Positions 1-8,808 of a DNA stretch of 64,000 nt are shown piece after piece; position 1 is the stretch's first letter, and each line of letters begins with the position of its first letter. The notes beneath the pieces were generated by a model. That model saw only the letters and a program-made list of their open reading frames with translations. It did no database searches and was not told the origin of the DNA. Source of the DNA: Sandarakinorhabdus cyanobacteriorum (GTDB taxonomy: Bacteria > Pseudomonadota > Alphaproteobacteria > Sphingomonadales > Sphingomonadaceae); assembly GCF_002251755.1 (NCBI RefSeq), contig NZ_NOXT01000115.1:20857-84856 (forward strand), read 5' to 3'. The translations under genes and the position numbers were made by a program.

Positions 1-1
1 C

Positions 2-1756
2 GAAGTCAACTGGGCGCTGGGCGGTGTGAACCTCACCTCCATCACCGCCTATCGCCAGTTCAAGAACAAGGCTGGCCAGGATCTCGACTTCAACAGCCTC
101 GATATCCTGCGCCGCCGCGATCAGGACCGCAAATTCAGCACCTTCACCCAGGAACTGCGTCTGCAGGGCACCGCCTTCAACGATCGGCTCGACTGGCTGG
201 TGGGTGCCTATTACGCCGATGAAATCCTGTCGGCCGATGATGATGGGAAATATGGCAACGACTATGAACGCTATGCCAACTGTGTGCTGGCCGATACATT
301 TGCCCGTGCCACCGGCCAATTGGGCCTGATCAACACGGCGGACAGCAGCTGCTTCAACCGGCCGCTCGCCGCGGGCCTTGCCAGTGCCATCGGCGGCTCC
401 ACCGGTGCCCAGATCGCGGCGCTGTCGGGGCAGGGTGCCCTTATCCCCGGCCGGCCGATCGATACGCGTGGCGGCTTCTACAACATCGCCTCGCAGATCG
501 GTTATGTCACCCCGGCCGGCCAGAATCTGATGAATGGCACCGGCGTCGTGAACAATGAATTCCGCCAGCGCAGCCGCAACTATGCCTTCTTCACCCACAA
601 TGTGATCAAGCTGATCCCGGACAAGCTGAGCCTGACGCTGGGCCTGCGGTACACCAACGAGCAGAAGTTCCTCGACACGCGGTTCAACGCCAACAACGGC
701 TTCTGCGCCGCCCTGCGCGCCTCGCCGCTGGCGGCGCTGGCCAACCTGCCGTGCGTGGTCAATGGCACCGCCGGCCCCGGTTTCAACCGCACCGCTCCGG
801 GCGCCACCCTGAACGAGGATCGCGTGACCGGCACCGCCGTGCTCACCTTCACGCCCAGCCGCGAGGTGCTCACCTACCTGTCCTACTCGCGTGGCTACAA
901 GGCGGGTGGCTTCAACCTCGACACCTCGGCACTGGTGGCCAACAATCCGCGGCCGACCGATCTGCTGTTCAATGCCGAAGATGTGGACGCCTATGAAATC
1001 GGTGCCAAGCTGAACTTCAAGGGTTTCCGCCTCAATGCCGCGCTGTTCTATCAGGAATTCAGCAATTTCCAGCTGAACACCTTCAACGGCGTGAACTTTG
1101 AGGTGGCCAATGTCGGCGGCTGCCAGGATGATCTGGGCGGGCGGGATCGCGATCTCACCGCCGGCAATTCCACCTGCCCGGCCGATCGCGTCGGCCCCGG
1201 CCTGATCTCCAAGGGCATCGAACTGGAAGCCTTCCTCAACCCGGTGCGGCACGTCAACATCGGCCTTGGCTATACCTATGCCGAAAGCCGCTATGCCCGG
1301 AACATGACCGGCACCAACGGCAGCAGCCTGGCGCCCACGCTGTTCCAGCTGCCGGGTCAGTTGCTGTCCAATGCCTCGCCGCATGTGGTGACCACCAGCT
1401 TCAGCTGGACGCCGCCGATCAACGACACGCTGTCGGCGCTGGTCTATGTCGATTATCGCTACATGTCGAAGTTCAACACCGGTTCCGATCTGGATTTCGA
1501 AAAGGAAGAGCCGGGCTTTGGCGTGATGAACGCGCGGCTTGGCCTCTATGGCAAGGATCGCATCTGGGGCGTTGAGTTCTGGGCGCAGAATCTGCTGAAC
1601 ACCCAATATGCCCAGGTTTCGGCGGATGCGCCGCTGCAGGGCGGGGCGACCTTCCGCCAGGTGGCCCGCGGCTTCGCGCCCAATGCCAACGGCCTGTTCA
1701 TCGCTTTCCCGGGCGAGCCGCGTACCTATGGCATCACCCTGCGCAGCATGTTCTGA
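2..1756 (+). CDS. TonB-dependent receptor, C-terminal part (5' end outside window)
   Basis: The reading frame is open from the first complete codon at position 2, so the GTG at 26 is internal and the N-terminal plug lies outside the window. The visible 584 residues look like the barrel of an outer-membrane TonB-dependent receptor: alternating aromatic beta-strand motifs such as SLTLGLRYTNEQKF, YLSYSRGYKAGGFN and EIGAKLNF, long loops with paired cysteines, and a C-terminal strand ending in phenylalanine (GITLRSMF). The YSRGYKAGGFN strand is common in sphingomonad receptors. Such proteins import siderophores, glycans or other large nutrients using TonB-ExbBD energy. The substrate cannot be read from this part. 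No operon partner follows; a terminator lies downstream. Confidence 0.9.
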   Translation, partial: EVNWALGGVNLTSITAYRQFKNKAGQDLDFNSLDILRRRDQDRKFSTFTQELRLQGTAFNDRLDWLVGAYYADEILSADDDGKYGNDYERYANCVLADTFARATGQLGLINTADSSCFNRPLAAGLASAIGGSTGAQIAALSGQGALIPGRPIDTRGGFYNIASQIGYVTPAGQNLMNGTGVVNNEFRQRSRNYAFFTHNVIKLIPDKLSLTLGLRYTNEQKFLDTRFNANNGFCAALRASPLAALANLPCVVNGTAGPGFNRTAPGATLNEDRVTGTAVLTFTPSREVLTYLSYSRGYKAGGFNLDTSALVANNPRPTDLLFNAEDVDAYEIGAKLNFKGFRLNAALFYQEFSNFQLNTFNGVNFEVANVGGCQDDLGGRDRDLTAGNSTCPADRVGPGLISKGIELEAFLNPVRHVNIGLGYTYAESRYARNMTGTNGSSLAPTLFQLPGQLLSNASPHVVTTSFSWTPPINDTLSALVYVDYRYMSKFNTGSDLDFEKEEPGFGVMNARLGLYGKDRIWGVEFWAQNLLNTQYAQVSADAPLQGGATFRQVARGFAPNANGLFIAFPGEPRTYGITLRSMF

Positions 1757-1820
1757 TCGCCACCGGGCGCGAAAATAGCGCAGCTATTTTCCGACTCCGG
1801 CAAGATCGGCCAGCGACAAA

Positions 1821-1848
1821 AAAGGGCGGCCCCAACAGGCCGCCCTTT
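1821..1848 (+). terminator. Rho-independent terminator after the receptor
   Basis: An 11-bp perfect stem (AAAGGGCGGCC at 1821-1831, GGCCGCCCTTT at 1838-1848) has a 6-nt loop and is followed by TCTTTG. The six As just upstream make an even better U-tract on the minus strand, so it may work both ways. A second perfect hairpin, AAAATAGC / GCTATTTT with a 3-nt loop, lies at 1772-1790, directly behind the receptor stop codon. Confidence 0.75.
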
Positions 1849-1974
1849 CTTTGTGTCGTCTGACGGCGCGGCTTTGCCGCGACGGCCCTCTGCCGCGACG
1901 CCCTTGCTTCCTTCTTCCTTCCCCAGAACCCCCAACCCTTGACGCCAACCCCCGACCGCCATACCTCGCAGCCC

Positions 1975-2526
1975 ATGGCCATCCTCCCCATCATCGAAAC
2001 GCCCGATCCGCGCCTGAAGCAGATCAGCAAGCCGGTCGAGACCGTCACCGACGCGCATCGCACCCTGATCGCCGACATGTTCGAAACGATGTATGACGCG
2101 CCGGGCATCGGCCTTGCCGCCATCCAGGTCGGCGTGGCCGAACGCATCCTGGTGATCGATCTGCAGCCCGAAGAAGACGGCACGCCCGATGATGCCCGCC
2201 CCGAAGACATCAAGCGCATGCGCGAACCGCGGGTGTTCATCAATCCCGAGATCACCTGGGAATCGCCCGAACTGTCGGTCTATTCCGAAGGCTGTTTGTC
2301 GGTGCCCGAAATGTACGCCGATGTGCAGCGCCCGGCCCGCATCCGGGTGACATGGCTCGATGAACAAGGCCAGGCCCATGATGAGGAGCTGGACGGCCTG
2401 CTCGCCACCTGCCTGCAGCATGAGATGGACCATCTGAACGGCGTGCTGTTCATCGATCACCTCAGCAAGCTGAAGCGCGACATGCTGCTGAAGAAGCTGG
2501 AAAAACTCCGCCGCGTCCGGGGTTGA
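1975..2526 (+). CDS. def: Peptide deformylase
   Basis: This is a 183-residue peptide deformylase, which removes the formyl group from the N-terminal methionine of new proteins. All three family motifs are present: GIGLAAIQ (44-51), EGCLS (105-109, with metal ligand Cys107) and HEMDH (149-153, with metal ligands His149 and His153 and catalytic Glu150). ATG 1975 is chosen because MAILPII matches the usual start. A TTG at 1939 would add 12 residues unlike the family. It is monocistronic here, without the common fmt neighbour. Confidence 0.95.
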   Translation: MAILPIIETPDPRLKQISKPVETVTDAHRTLIADMFETMYDAPGIGLAAIQVGVAERILVIDLQPEEDGTPDDARPEDIKRMREPRVFINPEITWESPELSVYSEGCLSVPEMYADVQRPARIRVTWLDEQGQAHDEELDGLLATCLQHEMDHLNGVLFIDHLSKLKRDMLLKKLEKLRRVRG

Positions 2527-2554
2527 AGCTCCTCCCCCAGAAGGGGATGATCAT

Positions 2555-3229
2555 TCACCGCTTCAGCGCATCCAGGATCATCCGCGCCGCATCCTCCGGC
2601 GGCTTCACCTTGGCCGGGTCTTCGCCCGGATAGGCGCGGGCGCGCATCGTGGTGCGGGTGGCGCCGGGATCGATGATGTGGGTGCGGATCTGGCTGATGT
2701 TGCCAACCTCGGCGCCATAGGTGGCGACCAGATTCTCAAGCGCCGCCTTGGTCGCGGCATAGCCGCCCCAATAGGCGCGCGGCTTGGACCCGACCGAGGA
2801 GGTGACCGCCACCACATCGCCGGCCGCCGACTGGCGCAGCCAGGGATCAAATGCCGCCAGCAACCGCCAGTTCGCCGTCAGGTTGATGGCGATCAGCTTG
2901 TCCCACTCCTTGCGGTCCAGGTGGGGCACAGGGGCCAGTGTGCCGAGCTGCGCCGCATTCAGGATCAGCGCGTCGAGCCGGCCCCAGCGCGCACCGACGG
3001 CGTTGCCCAGCCGGTCGATGGCATCAAGATCATTCAGGTCAAAGGGCGCGATGGTGGCGGTGCCGCCGGCGGCATGGATCCTGTCATCCACCTGGCCCAG
3101 CGCGCCTTCGCTGCGGGCGGTGAGGATGACATGCCAGCCTTCGGCGGCCAGCAATTCGGCAGTCGCCGCGCCAATGCCACGGCTGGCCCCGGTGACGAGG
3201 GCGATCTTCTTGTCGGTCGTGTCGGTCAT
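2555..3229 (-). CDS. SDR family NAD(P)-dependent oxidoreductase
   Basis: This is a 224-residue classical short-chain dehydrogenase. The cofactor motif TGASRGIG is at 13-20, the NAA motif at 91-93, and the catalytic set is Ser144/Ser145, Tyr157 and Lys161 (YAATK). The length suits a cytoplasmic Rossmann-fold enzyme acting on a carbonyl or hydroxyl substrate; the substrate cannot be deduced. It lies downstream of purF on the same strand, but a 174-bp gap holding a foldback element separates them, so cotranscription is uncertain. Confidence 0.88.
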   Translation of the reverse strand: MTDTTDKKIALVTGASRGIGAATAELLAAEGWHVILTARSEGALGQVDDRIHAAGGTATIAPFDLNDLDAIDRLGNAVGARWGRLDALILNAAQLGTLAPVPHLDRKEWDKLIAINLTANWRLLAAFDPWLRQSAAGDVVAVTSSVGSKPRAYWGGYAATKAALENLVATYGAEVGNISQIRTHIIDPGATRTTMRARAYPGEDPAKVKPPEDAARMILDALKR

Positions 3230-3268
3230 TGGCGGGCCTTAGGCTGGGCGGGGCAGGGGGGCAAGCAT

Positions 3269-3402
3269 GATCCTCCCCAAACTTGTTTGGGGAGGGGGAC
3301 CGCCGGAACGGCGGTGGAGGGGTGTGTGGCGCCAGAGCCCCTCCGTCTCAGCCCCTCCGCTTCGCTGCGCTCGGCACCTCCCCAAACATGTTTGGGGAGG
3401 AC
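3269..3402. repeat. Foldback intergenic element, copy A
   Basis: Two near-identical 24-bp palindromes bound this element: CCTCCCCAAAC / GTTTGGGGAGG arms at 3272-3295 and again at 3377-3400. Between them lie a smaller stem (ACCGCC / GGCGGT) and the strings GGAGGGG and CCCCTCCG, which occur in the same order in the elements at 12366-12474 and 48852-48974. The shared tail CTCGGCACCTCCCC links copies A and D. It resembles a REP/BIME or MITE-like repeat and sits between purF and the SDR gene. Confidence 0.75.
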
Positions 3403-3403
3403 C

Positions 3404-4870
3404 TTAGATCACCCTTTCCGCCAGCAGGCTCAGCTGGTCCGGCACCTCCACCTCTTCCTGATCGGTCAGGCGGGTGGGGTAATCGCCGGTGAAGCAGGCA
3501 TCGCAATATTGCGGGGCATGCTCGTCGCGCACCGGCTCGCCGACGGCGCGATACAGGCCGTCGATCGACAGGAAGGCCAGGCTGTCCACCTTGATGAAAT
3601 CGCGCATGCGCTCGACATCCATCTGCGCGGCCAGCAGCTTGGCGCGTTCCGGCGTGTCGACCCCATAGAAACAGCTGTGCCGATACGGCGGGCTGGCGAT
3701 GCGCATGTGCACCTCCTCCGCCCCGGCCTCGCGCAGCATCTGCACGATCTTCACGCTGGTGGTGCCGCGCACGATCGAATCATCGATCAGCACGATGCGC
3801 TTGCCGGCGATCAGCGCGCGGTTGGCATTGTGCTTCAGCTTCACGCCCAGGTTGCGGATCTGGTCGCCGGGCTGGATGAAGGTGCGGCCGATATAATGGC
3901 TGCGGATGATGCCCAATTCGAAGGGAATGCCGCTCTCCTGGGCATAGCCGATGGCGCCGGGCACGCCGCTGTCCGGCACCGGCACCACCATGTCGGCCTC
4001 CACCGGGTTCTCGCGGGCGAGCTCCGCGCCGATGCGCTTGCGCACTTCATAAACGCTGCTGCCGTCCATCATCGAATCGGGCCGGCTGAAATAGACATGC
4101 TCAAAGATGCAGGGCCGCGCCCGCTGCGGCGCAAACGGCCGGATCGAGCGCAGGCCACGCCCGGTGATGATGATCAGCTCGCCTGGCTCCACCGAACGCA
4201 GGAAGGTCGCGCCCACCATGTCGAGCGCCACGGTTTCGGAGGCGAGGATATAGCTATCGCCCAACCGGCCCAGCACGAGCGGCCTGATGCCCAGCGGATC
4301 GCGGCAGGCCAGCATGCCCTCGGCGGTGAGGCAGATCAGGCTGTAGGCGCCCTCCACCCGCTTCAGCGCATCGATGAAACGGTCGAGCAGGGTGCGATAG
4401 GACGAGGTGGCGACGAGGTGGATGATCACCTCGGTATCGCTGGTCGATTGAAAGATCGCGCCGCGCCGCACCAGCTCGCGCCGCAGGGTCATCGCGTTGG
4501 AAATATTGCCGTTGTGGGCAACCGAGAAGCCGCCCGATGCCAGTTCGGCAAACAGCGGCTGCACGTTCCTGAGCGCGGTTTCGCCGGTGGTGGAATAGCG
4601 GTTGTGGCCGATGGCGATCTCGCCCTTCAGCTTGTTGATCACCGCATCATTGTCGAAATTGCCCGCCACATGGCCCATGGCGCGGTGGGTGTGGAAATCC
4701 TTGCCATCGAAACTGGTGATGCCGGCGGCTTCCTGGCCGCGGTGCTGCAGCGCGTGCAGGCCCAGCGCCACCAGCGCGGCGGCACCTTCTGCGCCATAAA
4801 CGCCGAACACGCCGCATTCCTCGTGGAGATGATCCTGTTCCCACGGGTCGGTGGTGAGCATCTGGTCCAT
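3404..4870 (-). CDS. purF: Amidophosphoribosyltransferase
   Basis: PurF catalyses the committed step of purine synthesis, making 5-phosphoribosylamine from PRPP and glutamine. The 488-residue protein has a short propeptide followed by the N-terminal nucleophile Cys19 (EECGVFGVYG), the glutamine amidotransferase domain with HNRYSTTG, and a phosphoribosyltransferase domain with the PRPP loop VLIDDSIVRGTTS. The C-terminal CDACFTGDYP is typical of the iron-sulphur type enzyme. ATG 4870 is chosen; a second ATG four codons in is possible. The frame runs on to 5629 without homology, so the longer version is rejected. It is divergent from hisI. Confidence 0.96.
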   Translation of the reverse strand: MDQMLTTDPWEQDHLHEECGVFGVYGAEGAAALVALGLHALQHRGQEAAGITSFDGKDFHTHRAMGHVAGNFDNDAVINKLKGEIAIGHNRYSTTGETALRNVQPLFAELASGGFSVAHNGNISNAMTLRRELVRRGAIFQSTSDTEVIIHLVATSSYRTLLDRFIDALKRVEGAYSLICLTAEGMLACRDPLGIRPLVLGRLGDSYILASETVALDMVGATFLRSVEPGELIIITGRGLRSIRPFAPQRARPCIFEHVYFSRPDSMMDGSSVYEVRKRIGAELARENPVEADMVVPVPDSGVPGAIGYAQESGIPFELGIIRSHYIGRTFIQPGDQIRNLGVKLKHNANRALIAGKRIVLIDDSIVRGTTSVKIVQMLREAGAEEVHMRIASPPYRHSCFYGVDTPERAKLLAAQMDVERMRDFIKVDSLAFLSIDGLYRAVGEPVRDEHAPQYCDACFTGDYPTRLTDQEEVEVPDQLSLLAERVI

Positions 4871-4959
4871 GTGGGCGGCCTTTGTCTTTCGGCAGATGCC
4901 GCGCCATATAGGTCGGAGCCGGGGCTTTGTCGCCCCCCGTGTTGTGATGAAAGTGTCAC

Positions 4960-5319
4960 ATGAGCCATTCGCTGGACGAAAGCCTGGAATTCCAACCCCG
5001 CTGGGGCGCCGATGGCCTGTTGACGGCCGTCGCCGTGGACGCCCAATCCGGCGCCGTGTTGATGGTCGCCCACATGAACCCCGATGCGCTGGCCGCCACG
5101 CTTGCCACGGGCGAGGCGCATTACTGGAGCCGCAGCCGCCGCGAATTGTGGCACAAGGGGGCGACCAGCGGCGCCATCCAGCGCGTGGTCGAAATCCGCG
5201 TGGATTGTGACCAGGATTGCCTGCTGCTGCTGGTCGAACCGGCCGGCCCCGCCTGCCACACCGGCCGGGTGAACTGCTTCTACCGCCGGCTCGATGGCGG
5301 GCGGCTGGTGATGCTGTGA
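4960..5319 (+). CDS. hisI: Phosphoribosyl-AMP cyclohydrolase
   Basis: This is a stand-alone 119-residue HisI without the HisE domain. It opens the purine ring of phosphoribosyl-AMP in the third step of histidine synthesis. The conserved metal-binding segments VDCDQDC and [13 protein letters not shown] are present, as is the family motif [15 protein letters not shown]. The start lies 89 bp from the divergent purF start. The stop codon overlaps the next ATG by one base (TGATG), which suggests translational coupling. Confidence 0.95.
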   Translation: MSHSLDESLEFQPRWGADGLLTAVAVDAQSGAVLMVAHMNPDALAATLATGEAHYWSRSRRELWHKGATSGAIQRVVEIRVDCDQDCLLLLVEPAGPACHTGRVNCFYRRLDGGRLVML

Positions 5320-5939
5320 TGTTGCCAAGGGTCCTTCTTGCAGGGGCGACCGGGCTGATAGGCGGTCTGGTGCTGGCGCGCTGCCCCGATGCAATCCCGG
5401 TTTCGCGCCGACCCATCCCCGGCCGGCCCGGCGTGGTCGCCGATTTTGACGATCTTCCGCCATTGCCCCCGGCCCAGGTCGCGGTCTGCGCGCTCGGCAC
5501 CACCCGCGCCAAGGCCGGCAGCGACGCCGCCTTCCGCGCCGTCGACCACGACGCCGTCCTCGCCTTCGCCCGCGCCGCGCAGGCTGCCGGGGTCACCCAC
5601 TTCATCCTGGTCAGCAGCGTCGGCGCCAACCCGAAGTCCGGCCTGCTCTACCCGCGCACCAAGGGCGAAGTGGAGGCAGCCCTGGCCGCCATGGCCTTCA
5701 CCCGCCTCGACATTCTCCAGCCCGGCCTCCTCATCGGCCCCCGCAGTGAACGCCGCCCAGTCGAGCGCTTCCTGCAAGCCGCCGCTCCGCTGATGGACCT
5801 CGCCCTGCCGCGCCACCTCGGCAGCTTGCCGGCACAGGCAGTCGCGCAGGCGATCGTAACGCTGACCCAGCGCAGCGAACCCGGCGTCTTCCGCCACACC
5901 AACCGCAGCATCTCAGTGAGCGCGGCGACGCTGCGCTGA
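5319..5939 (+). CDS. NAD(P)-binding epimerase/dehydratase-like protein
   Basis: This 206-residue Rossmann-fold protein begins [16 protein letters not shown], a dinucleotide-binding GxTGxxG-type motif at residues 8-15. The segments VCALGTT, HFILVSSVGAN and YPRTKGEVE are typical of the NAD(P)H-binding/TIP30-like atypical SDR group, with Tyr and Lys in YPRTK as the likely catalytic pair. It is coupled to hisI by a one-base overlap. Its substrate is unknown, and a role in histidine synthesis should not be assumed from position alone. Confidence 0.8.
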   Translation: MLPRVLLAGATGLIGGLVLARCPDAIPVSRRPIPGRPGVVADFDDLPPLPPAQVAVCALGTTRAKAGSDAAFRAVDHDAVLAFARAAQAAGVTHFILVSSVGANPKSGLLYPRTKGEVEAALAAMAFTRLDILQPGLLIGPRSERRPVERFLQAAAPLMDLALPRHLGSLPAQAVAQAIVTLTQRSEPGVFRHTNRSISVSAATLR

Positions 5940-6033
5940 CTGTCTCATGCAATATTGGAACCATTTCAATTGGTTTGCAAGTTGTGGTATTTGGCGATAA
6001 TATTGGGTTTTAGCAGAAAATAGGGCGTATGCA

Positions 6034-6345
6034 GTGGATTATCTTTCTGATGAAGATGGAGACTATACCTCTGTCCGAGAGATTCCTTATCGATCACTGG
6101 TTAAACTGCTTGCTGCCATTGCGGCTGCTGCTGGGTTGTTTTTCATAACGTTTCATTCGGCTGCCTGGATGGTTGGAATGCCAGGACCATTCCTTGGATT
6201 CGGGAGCGGCTCGCGATTCCAGGACATAGCCATCAGCAGCTTCGTAATTTCCGTGTCGGTCTTCCTGTTCTCCCTTTTCGGGTTGGTTGCCCTGAAGATC
6301 ATGGCCGCCATTGATCGGCTCAATCTCAAGCTAAAGATGCGTTAG
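6034..6345 (+). CDS. Small predicted membrane protein, unknown function
   Basis: This 103-residue ORF starts at GTG 6034, the only plausible start after an in-frame stop at 5998. Two hydrophobic stretches (about 27-48 and 66-95) suggest two membrane helices with an acidic N-terminus and a basic C-terminus. Base composition and codon use are clearly less GC-rich than the neighbours, as is the flanking DNA at 5941-6030, which suggests acquired DNA or a relic. I recognise no family. Confidence 0.5.
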   Translation: MDYLSDEDGDYTSVREIPYRSLVKLLAAIAAAAGLFFITFHSAAWMVGMPGPFLGFGSGSRFQDIAISSFVISVSVFLFSLFGLVALKIMAAIDRLNLKLKMR

Positions 6346-6375
6346 TTCCGCCACAGCAACCGCGCCATCGCCAGC

Positions 6376-6404
6376 TTGACCTTTACGTAAACGTCAACTA
6401 CCCC
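6376..6404 (+). promoter_or_regulatory. Likely MerR-family operator and promoter
   Basis: The imperfect inverted repeat TTTACGTAAACGTCAA (6382-6397) directly follows a -35-like TTGACC (6376-6381). It would place the operator inside the promoter spacer, as MerR regulators do. From memory, it resembles the sites described for LiuR-type MerR regulators of acyl-CoA catabolism. The regulator gene starts 16 bp downstream. Confidence 0.65.
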
Positions 6405-6412
6405 TCATTCCG

Positions 6413-6877
6413 ATGAGCAAGCCGGCTGAGGTTTCCCGCACGGATGATGAGGCAGCGGCCCTGCTGCATGCCTTTGCCACCGCGCCCGCCCCGCCGGCCG
6501 CCGGCGATGCCAGCCATTTTTCGATCACCGAACTGGCGCTGGCGTTCAACATCACGCCGCGTGCCATCCGCTTCTATGAGGATCAGGGCCTGATCGCGCC
6601 GGAGCGGCAGGGGCAGAACCGCATCTATTCCCGCCGCGATCGCGCCCGGCTGGCGTGGATCCTGCGGGCAAAGAATGTCGGCTTCTCCCTCGCCGAAATC
6701 CGCGAGATGATCGATCTTTATGACGTTGGCGATCACCGCCAGACGCAAAAGCGCGTCACCCTGGAAAAATGCCGCGCCCGCATCGCGCTCCTCACCGAAC
6801 AGCGCGCTGATATCGATGCGACCATCCAGGAACTGCAACAATTCTGCGACATCGTCGAACAATCATTGAAAGCCTGA
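6413..6877 (+). CDS. MerR family regulator of the acyl-CoA degradation genes
   Basis: This 154-residue DNA-binding protein has a low-complexity N-terminus (1-38), then a MerR winged-helix domain: FSITELALAFNITPRAIRFYEDQGL (roughly 40-64, helix-turn-helix) and NRIYSRRDRARL (wing). A C-terminal coiled dimerisation helix with RIALLTEQRADIDATIQEL follows. There is no cysteine metal-binding loop, which fits a metabolite-responsive MerR protein such as LiuR rather than a metal sensor. It lies 13 bp upstream of an acyl-CoA dehydrogenase in an apparent operon, with its own operator upstream, so autoregulation and control of the beta-oxidation genes are likely. Confidence 0.88.
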   Translation: MSKPAEVSRTDDEAAALLHAFATAPAPPAAGDASHFSITELALAFNITPRAIRFYEDQGLIAPERQGQNRIYSRRDRARLAWILRAKNVGFSLAEIREMIDLYDVGDHRQTQKRVTLEKCRARIALLTEQRADIDATIQELQQFCDIVEQSLKA

Positions 6878-6890
6878 GAACGAGCCCGCC

Positions 6891-8684
6891 ATGCCCTTCT
6901 ACCGCGCCCCCGTCAAAGACACGCTGTTCGTGCTGGAGGCCGTGGCCGGCCTCTACAACCAGTCCCATGTGCCGGGGTTCGAGGCGGTGTCGCCCGATCT
7001 GGTCGAGGCCGTGCTCAATGAAGGCGGCAAATTCTGCGCCGAAGTGCTGGCGCCGCTCAATCTCCCCGGTGATCAACAGGGCTGCACCCGCCATCCCGAT
7101 GGCAGCGTGACCGCGCCCGATGGCTTCAAGGCGGCCTACAAGGCGTTCTGCGATGGCGGCTGGGGCGGCCTCATTGCCTCCGAACATCATGGTGGCCAGG
7201 GCCTGCCCTACACCATCGGTGCGGTGATGCAGGAATTCATCGCCGCCTCCAACATGGCGTTCGGCATGTATCCCGGCCTGTCCGAAGGCGCGCAGGCCGC
7301 CATCGAGGTGGTGGGCAGCCCCGAGCAGAAGGCAAAATGGCTGCCCAACATGGTGCAGGGCCGCTGGACCGGCACCATGAACCTGACCGAGCCGCACTGC
7401 GGCACCGATCTTGGCCTGATCCGCACCCGCGCCGAGCCCAATGCCGACGGCAGCTATGCTATCACCGGCACCAAGATCTTCATTTCGGCCGGCGAGCATG
7501 ACCTGTCGGAAAACATCATCCACCTGGTGCTGGCGAAAACCCCCGGCGCGCCGGACAGCGTGAAGGGCATCAGCCTGTTCATCGTGCCCAAGTTTATTGT
7601 GCATGATGATGGCAGCCTGGGCGCCCGCAACGCCGTGTCGTGCGGCAGCATCGAACACAAGATGGGCATCCACGGCAACGCCACCTGCGTGATGAACTAT
7701 GATGGCGCCACCGGCTATATGCTGGGGGAGGAGATGAAGGGCCTCGCCGCCATGTTCATTATGATGAACGCAGCGCGGCTGGGGGTCGGCATCCAGGGCC
7801 TCGCCCAGGCCGATGCCGCCTATCAGAACGCTGTCGAATACGCCAAGGGCCGTCTGCAGGGCCGCAGCCTGACGGGGCCGAAGAACCCCGAGGGCAAGGC
7901 CGATCCCATCATCGTCCACCCTGATGTGCGCCGCATGCTGATGGACGCGCGCGCCTTCACCGAAGCCATGCGCGCGCTGGTGCTGTGGGGTGCCATCCGG
8001 GTCGACCTGTCGCGCAAGGCCCCCGACGCCGCCGAGCGGGAGATGGCCGATAACCTGATCAGCCTGCTCACCCCGGTCATCAAGGGCTATGGCACCGATC
8101 GCGGCTATGAAGTCGCCACCAACTGCCAGCAGGTGCTGGGCGGCCACGGCTATATCGCCGAATGGGGCATGGAACAGTTCGTGCGCGATGCCCGCATCGC
8201 CATGATCTATGAAGGCACCAACGGCATCCAGGCGCTTGACCTGGTTGGCCGCAAGCTGGGTGCCAAGGGCGGCCGCGGCACCCAGGCCTGGCTCAGCCTG
8301 GTGGGCAGCGATCTCGCAGCGGCCGCTGCGGACGACCGGCTGGCCTTCCTCACCGCCCCGCTGGGCAAGGCGCTGGCTGACGTGCAGGCCGGCATCATGT
8401 GGCTGTTGCAGAATGGCATGGCCAACCCCGACAATGCCGGGGCCGGCGCCACCGCCTTCATGCGCATGCTGGGCCATGCCGCGCTCGGCCATATGTGGCT
8501 GAAGATGGCGATGGCGTCGCAGGCCGCGCTCGATGCCGGCACGACCGATCCGGATTTCCACACCGCCAAGCTGATCACCGCCCGCTATTTCGCCGCGCGC
8601 GTGCTGCCCGAAACCGCGTCCCTGCGCGCCCAACTGGAAGCCGGGGCCGACGTGGTGATGGCGCTGCCGGAAGCGATGTTCTGA
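6891..8684 (+). CDS. Acyl-CoA dehydrogenase (long, C-terminal-extension type)
   Basis: This is a 597-residue FAD enzyme that oxidises acyl-CoA to enoyl-CoA. It is longer than the usual 380-residue family because of an extra C-terminal helical domain, like the DmdC/AcdA group. Recognisable segments are TMNLTEPHCGTDLGLIRTRA (FAD/substrate region), KIFISAGEHD, CQQVLGGHGYIAEWGMEQF, and RDARIAMIYEGTNGIQALD, which carries the catalytic-region Glu. ATG 6891 follows the MerR gene by 13 bp. With the thiolase and FadB-like protein downstream it forms a complete beta-oxidation set. Short- or branched-chain substrates are possible, and the chain-length range cannot be read. Confidence 0.93.
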   Translation: MPFYRAPVKDTLFVLEAVAGLYNQSHVPGFEAVSPDLVEAVLNEGGKFCAEVLAPLNLPGDQQGCTRHPDGSVTAPDGFKAAYKAFCDGGWGGLIASEHHGGQGLPYTIGAVMQEFIAASNMAFGMYPGLSEGAQAAIEVVGSPEQKAKWLPNMVQGRWTGTMNLTEPHCGTDLGLIRTRAEPNADGSYAITGTKIFISAGEHDLSENIIHLVLAKTPGAPDSVKGISLFIVPKFIVHDDGSLGARNAVSCGSIEHKMGIHGNATCVMNYDGATGYMLGEEMKGLAAMFIMMNAARLGVGIQGLAQADAAYQNAVEYAKGRLQGRSLTGPKNPEGKADPIIVHPDVRRMLMDARAFTEAMRALVLWGAIRVDLSRKAPDAAEREMADNLISLLTPVIKGYGTDRGYEVATNCQQVLGGHGYIAEWGMEQFVRDARIAMIYEGTNGIQALDLVGRKLGAKGGRGTQAWLSLVGSDLAAAAADDRLAFLTAPLGKALADVQAGIMWLLQNGMANPDNAGAGATAFMRMLGHAALGHMWLKMAMASQAALDAGTTDPDFHTAKLITARYFAARVLPETASLRAQLEAGADVVMALPEAMF

Positions 8685-8691
8685 CACTGCT

Positions 8692-8788
8692 CCCCTCCCG
8701 CTTGCGGGAGGGGTCGGGGGTGGGAATGAACCCGCAAGCCCCCACGCGTAGAAGTCCCACCCCCAGCCCCTCCCGCAGGCGGGAGGGG
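8692..8788. repeat. Foldback intergenic element, copy B (variant family)
   Basis: Terminal palindromes with arms CCCCTCCCGC / GCGGGAGGGG occur at 8692-8713 and 8767-8788, enclosing a second inverted pair (GGGGGTGGGA at 8715-8724, TCCCACCCCC at 8755-8764). The whole 97 bp can fold back on itself. It fills most of the gap between the acyl-CoA dehydrogenase and thiolase genes. The architecture resembles copies A, C and D, but the sequence belongs to a different subfamily. Confidence 0.75.
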
Positions 8789-8808
8789 AGCCAAGAAGGG
8801 AAGAGAAA

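Noticed and set aside
2678..4963. A 761-codon open frame opposite the SDR and purF genes
   Set aside because: It crosses two well-supported genes and the foldback element between them, and its product is low-complexity.
3404..5629. A 741-residue version of PurF
   Set aside because: The extra N-terminal 253 codons run antisense through hisI and part of the epimerase-like gene. The propeptide and Cys19 place the true start at 4870.
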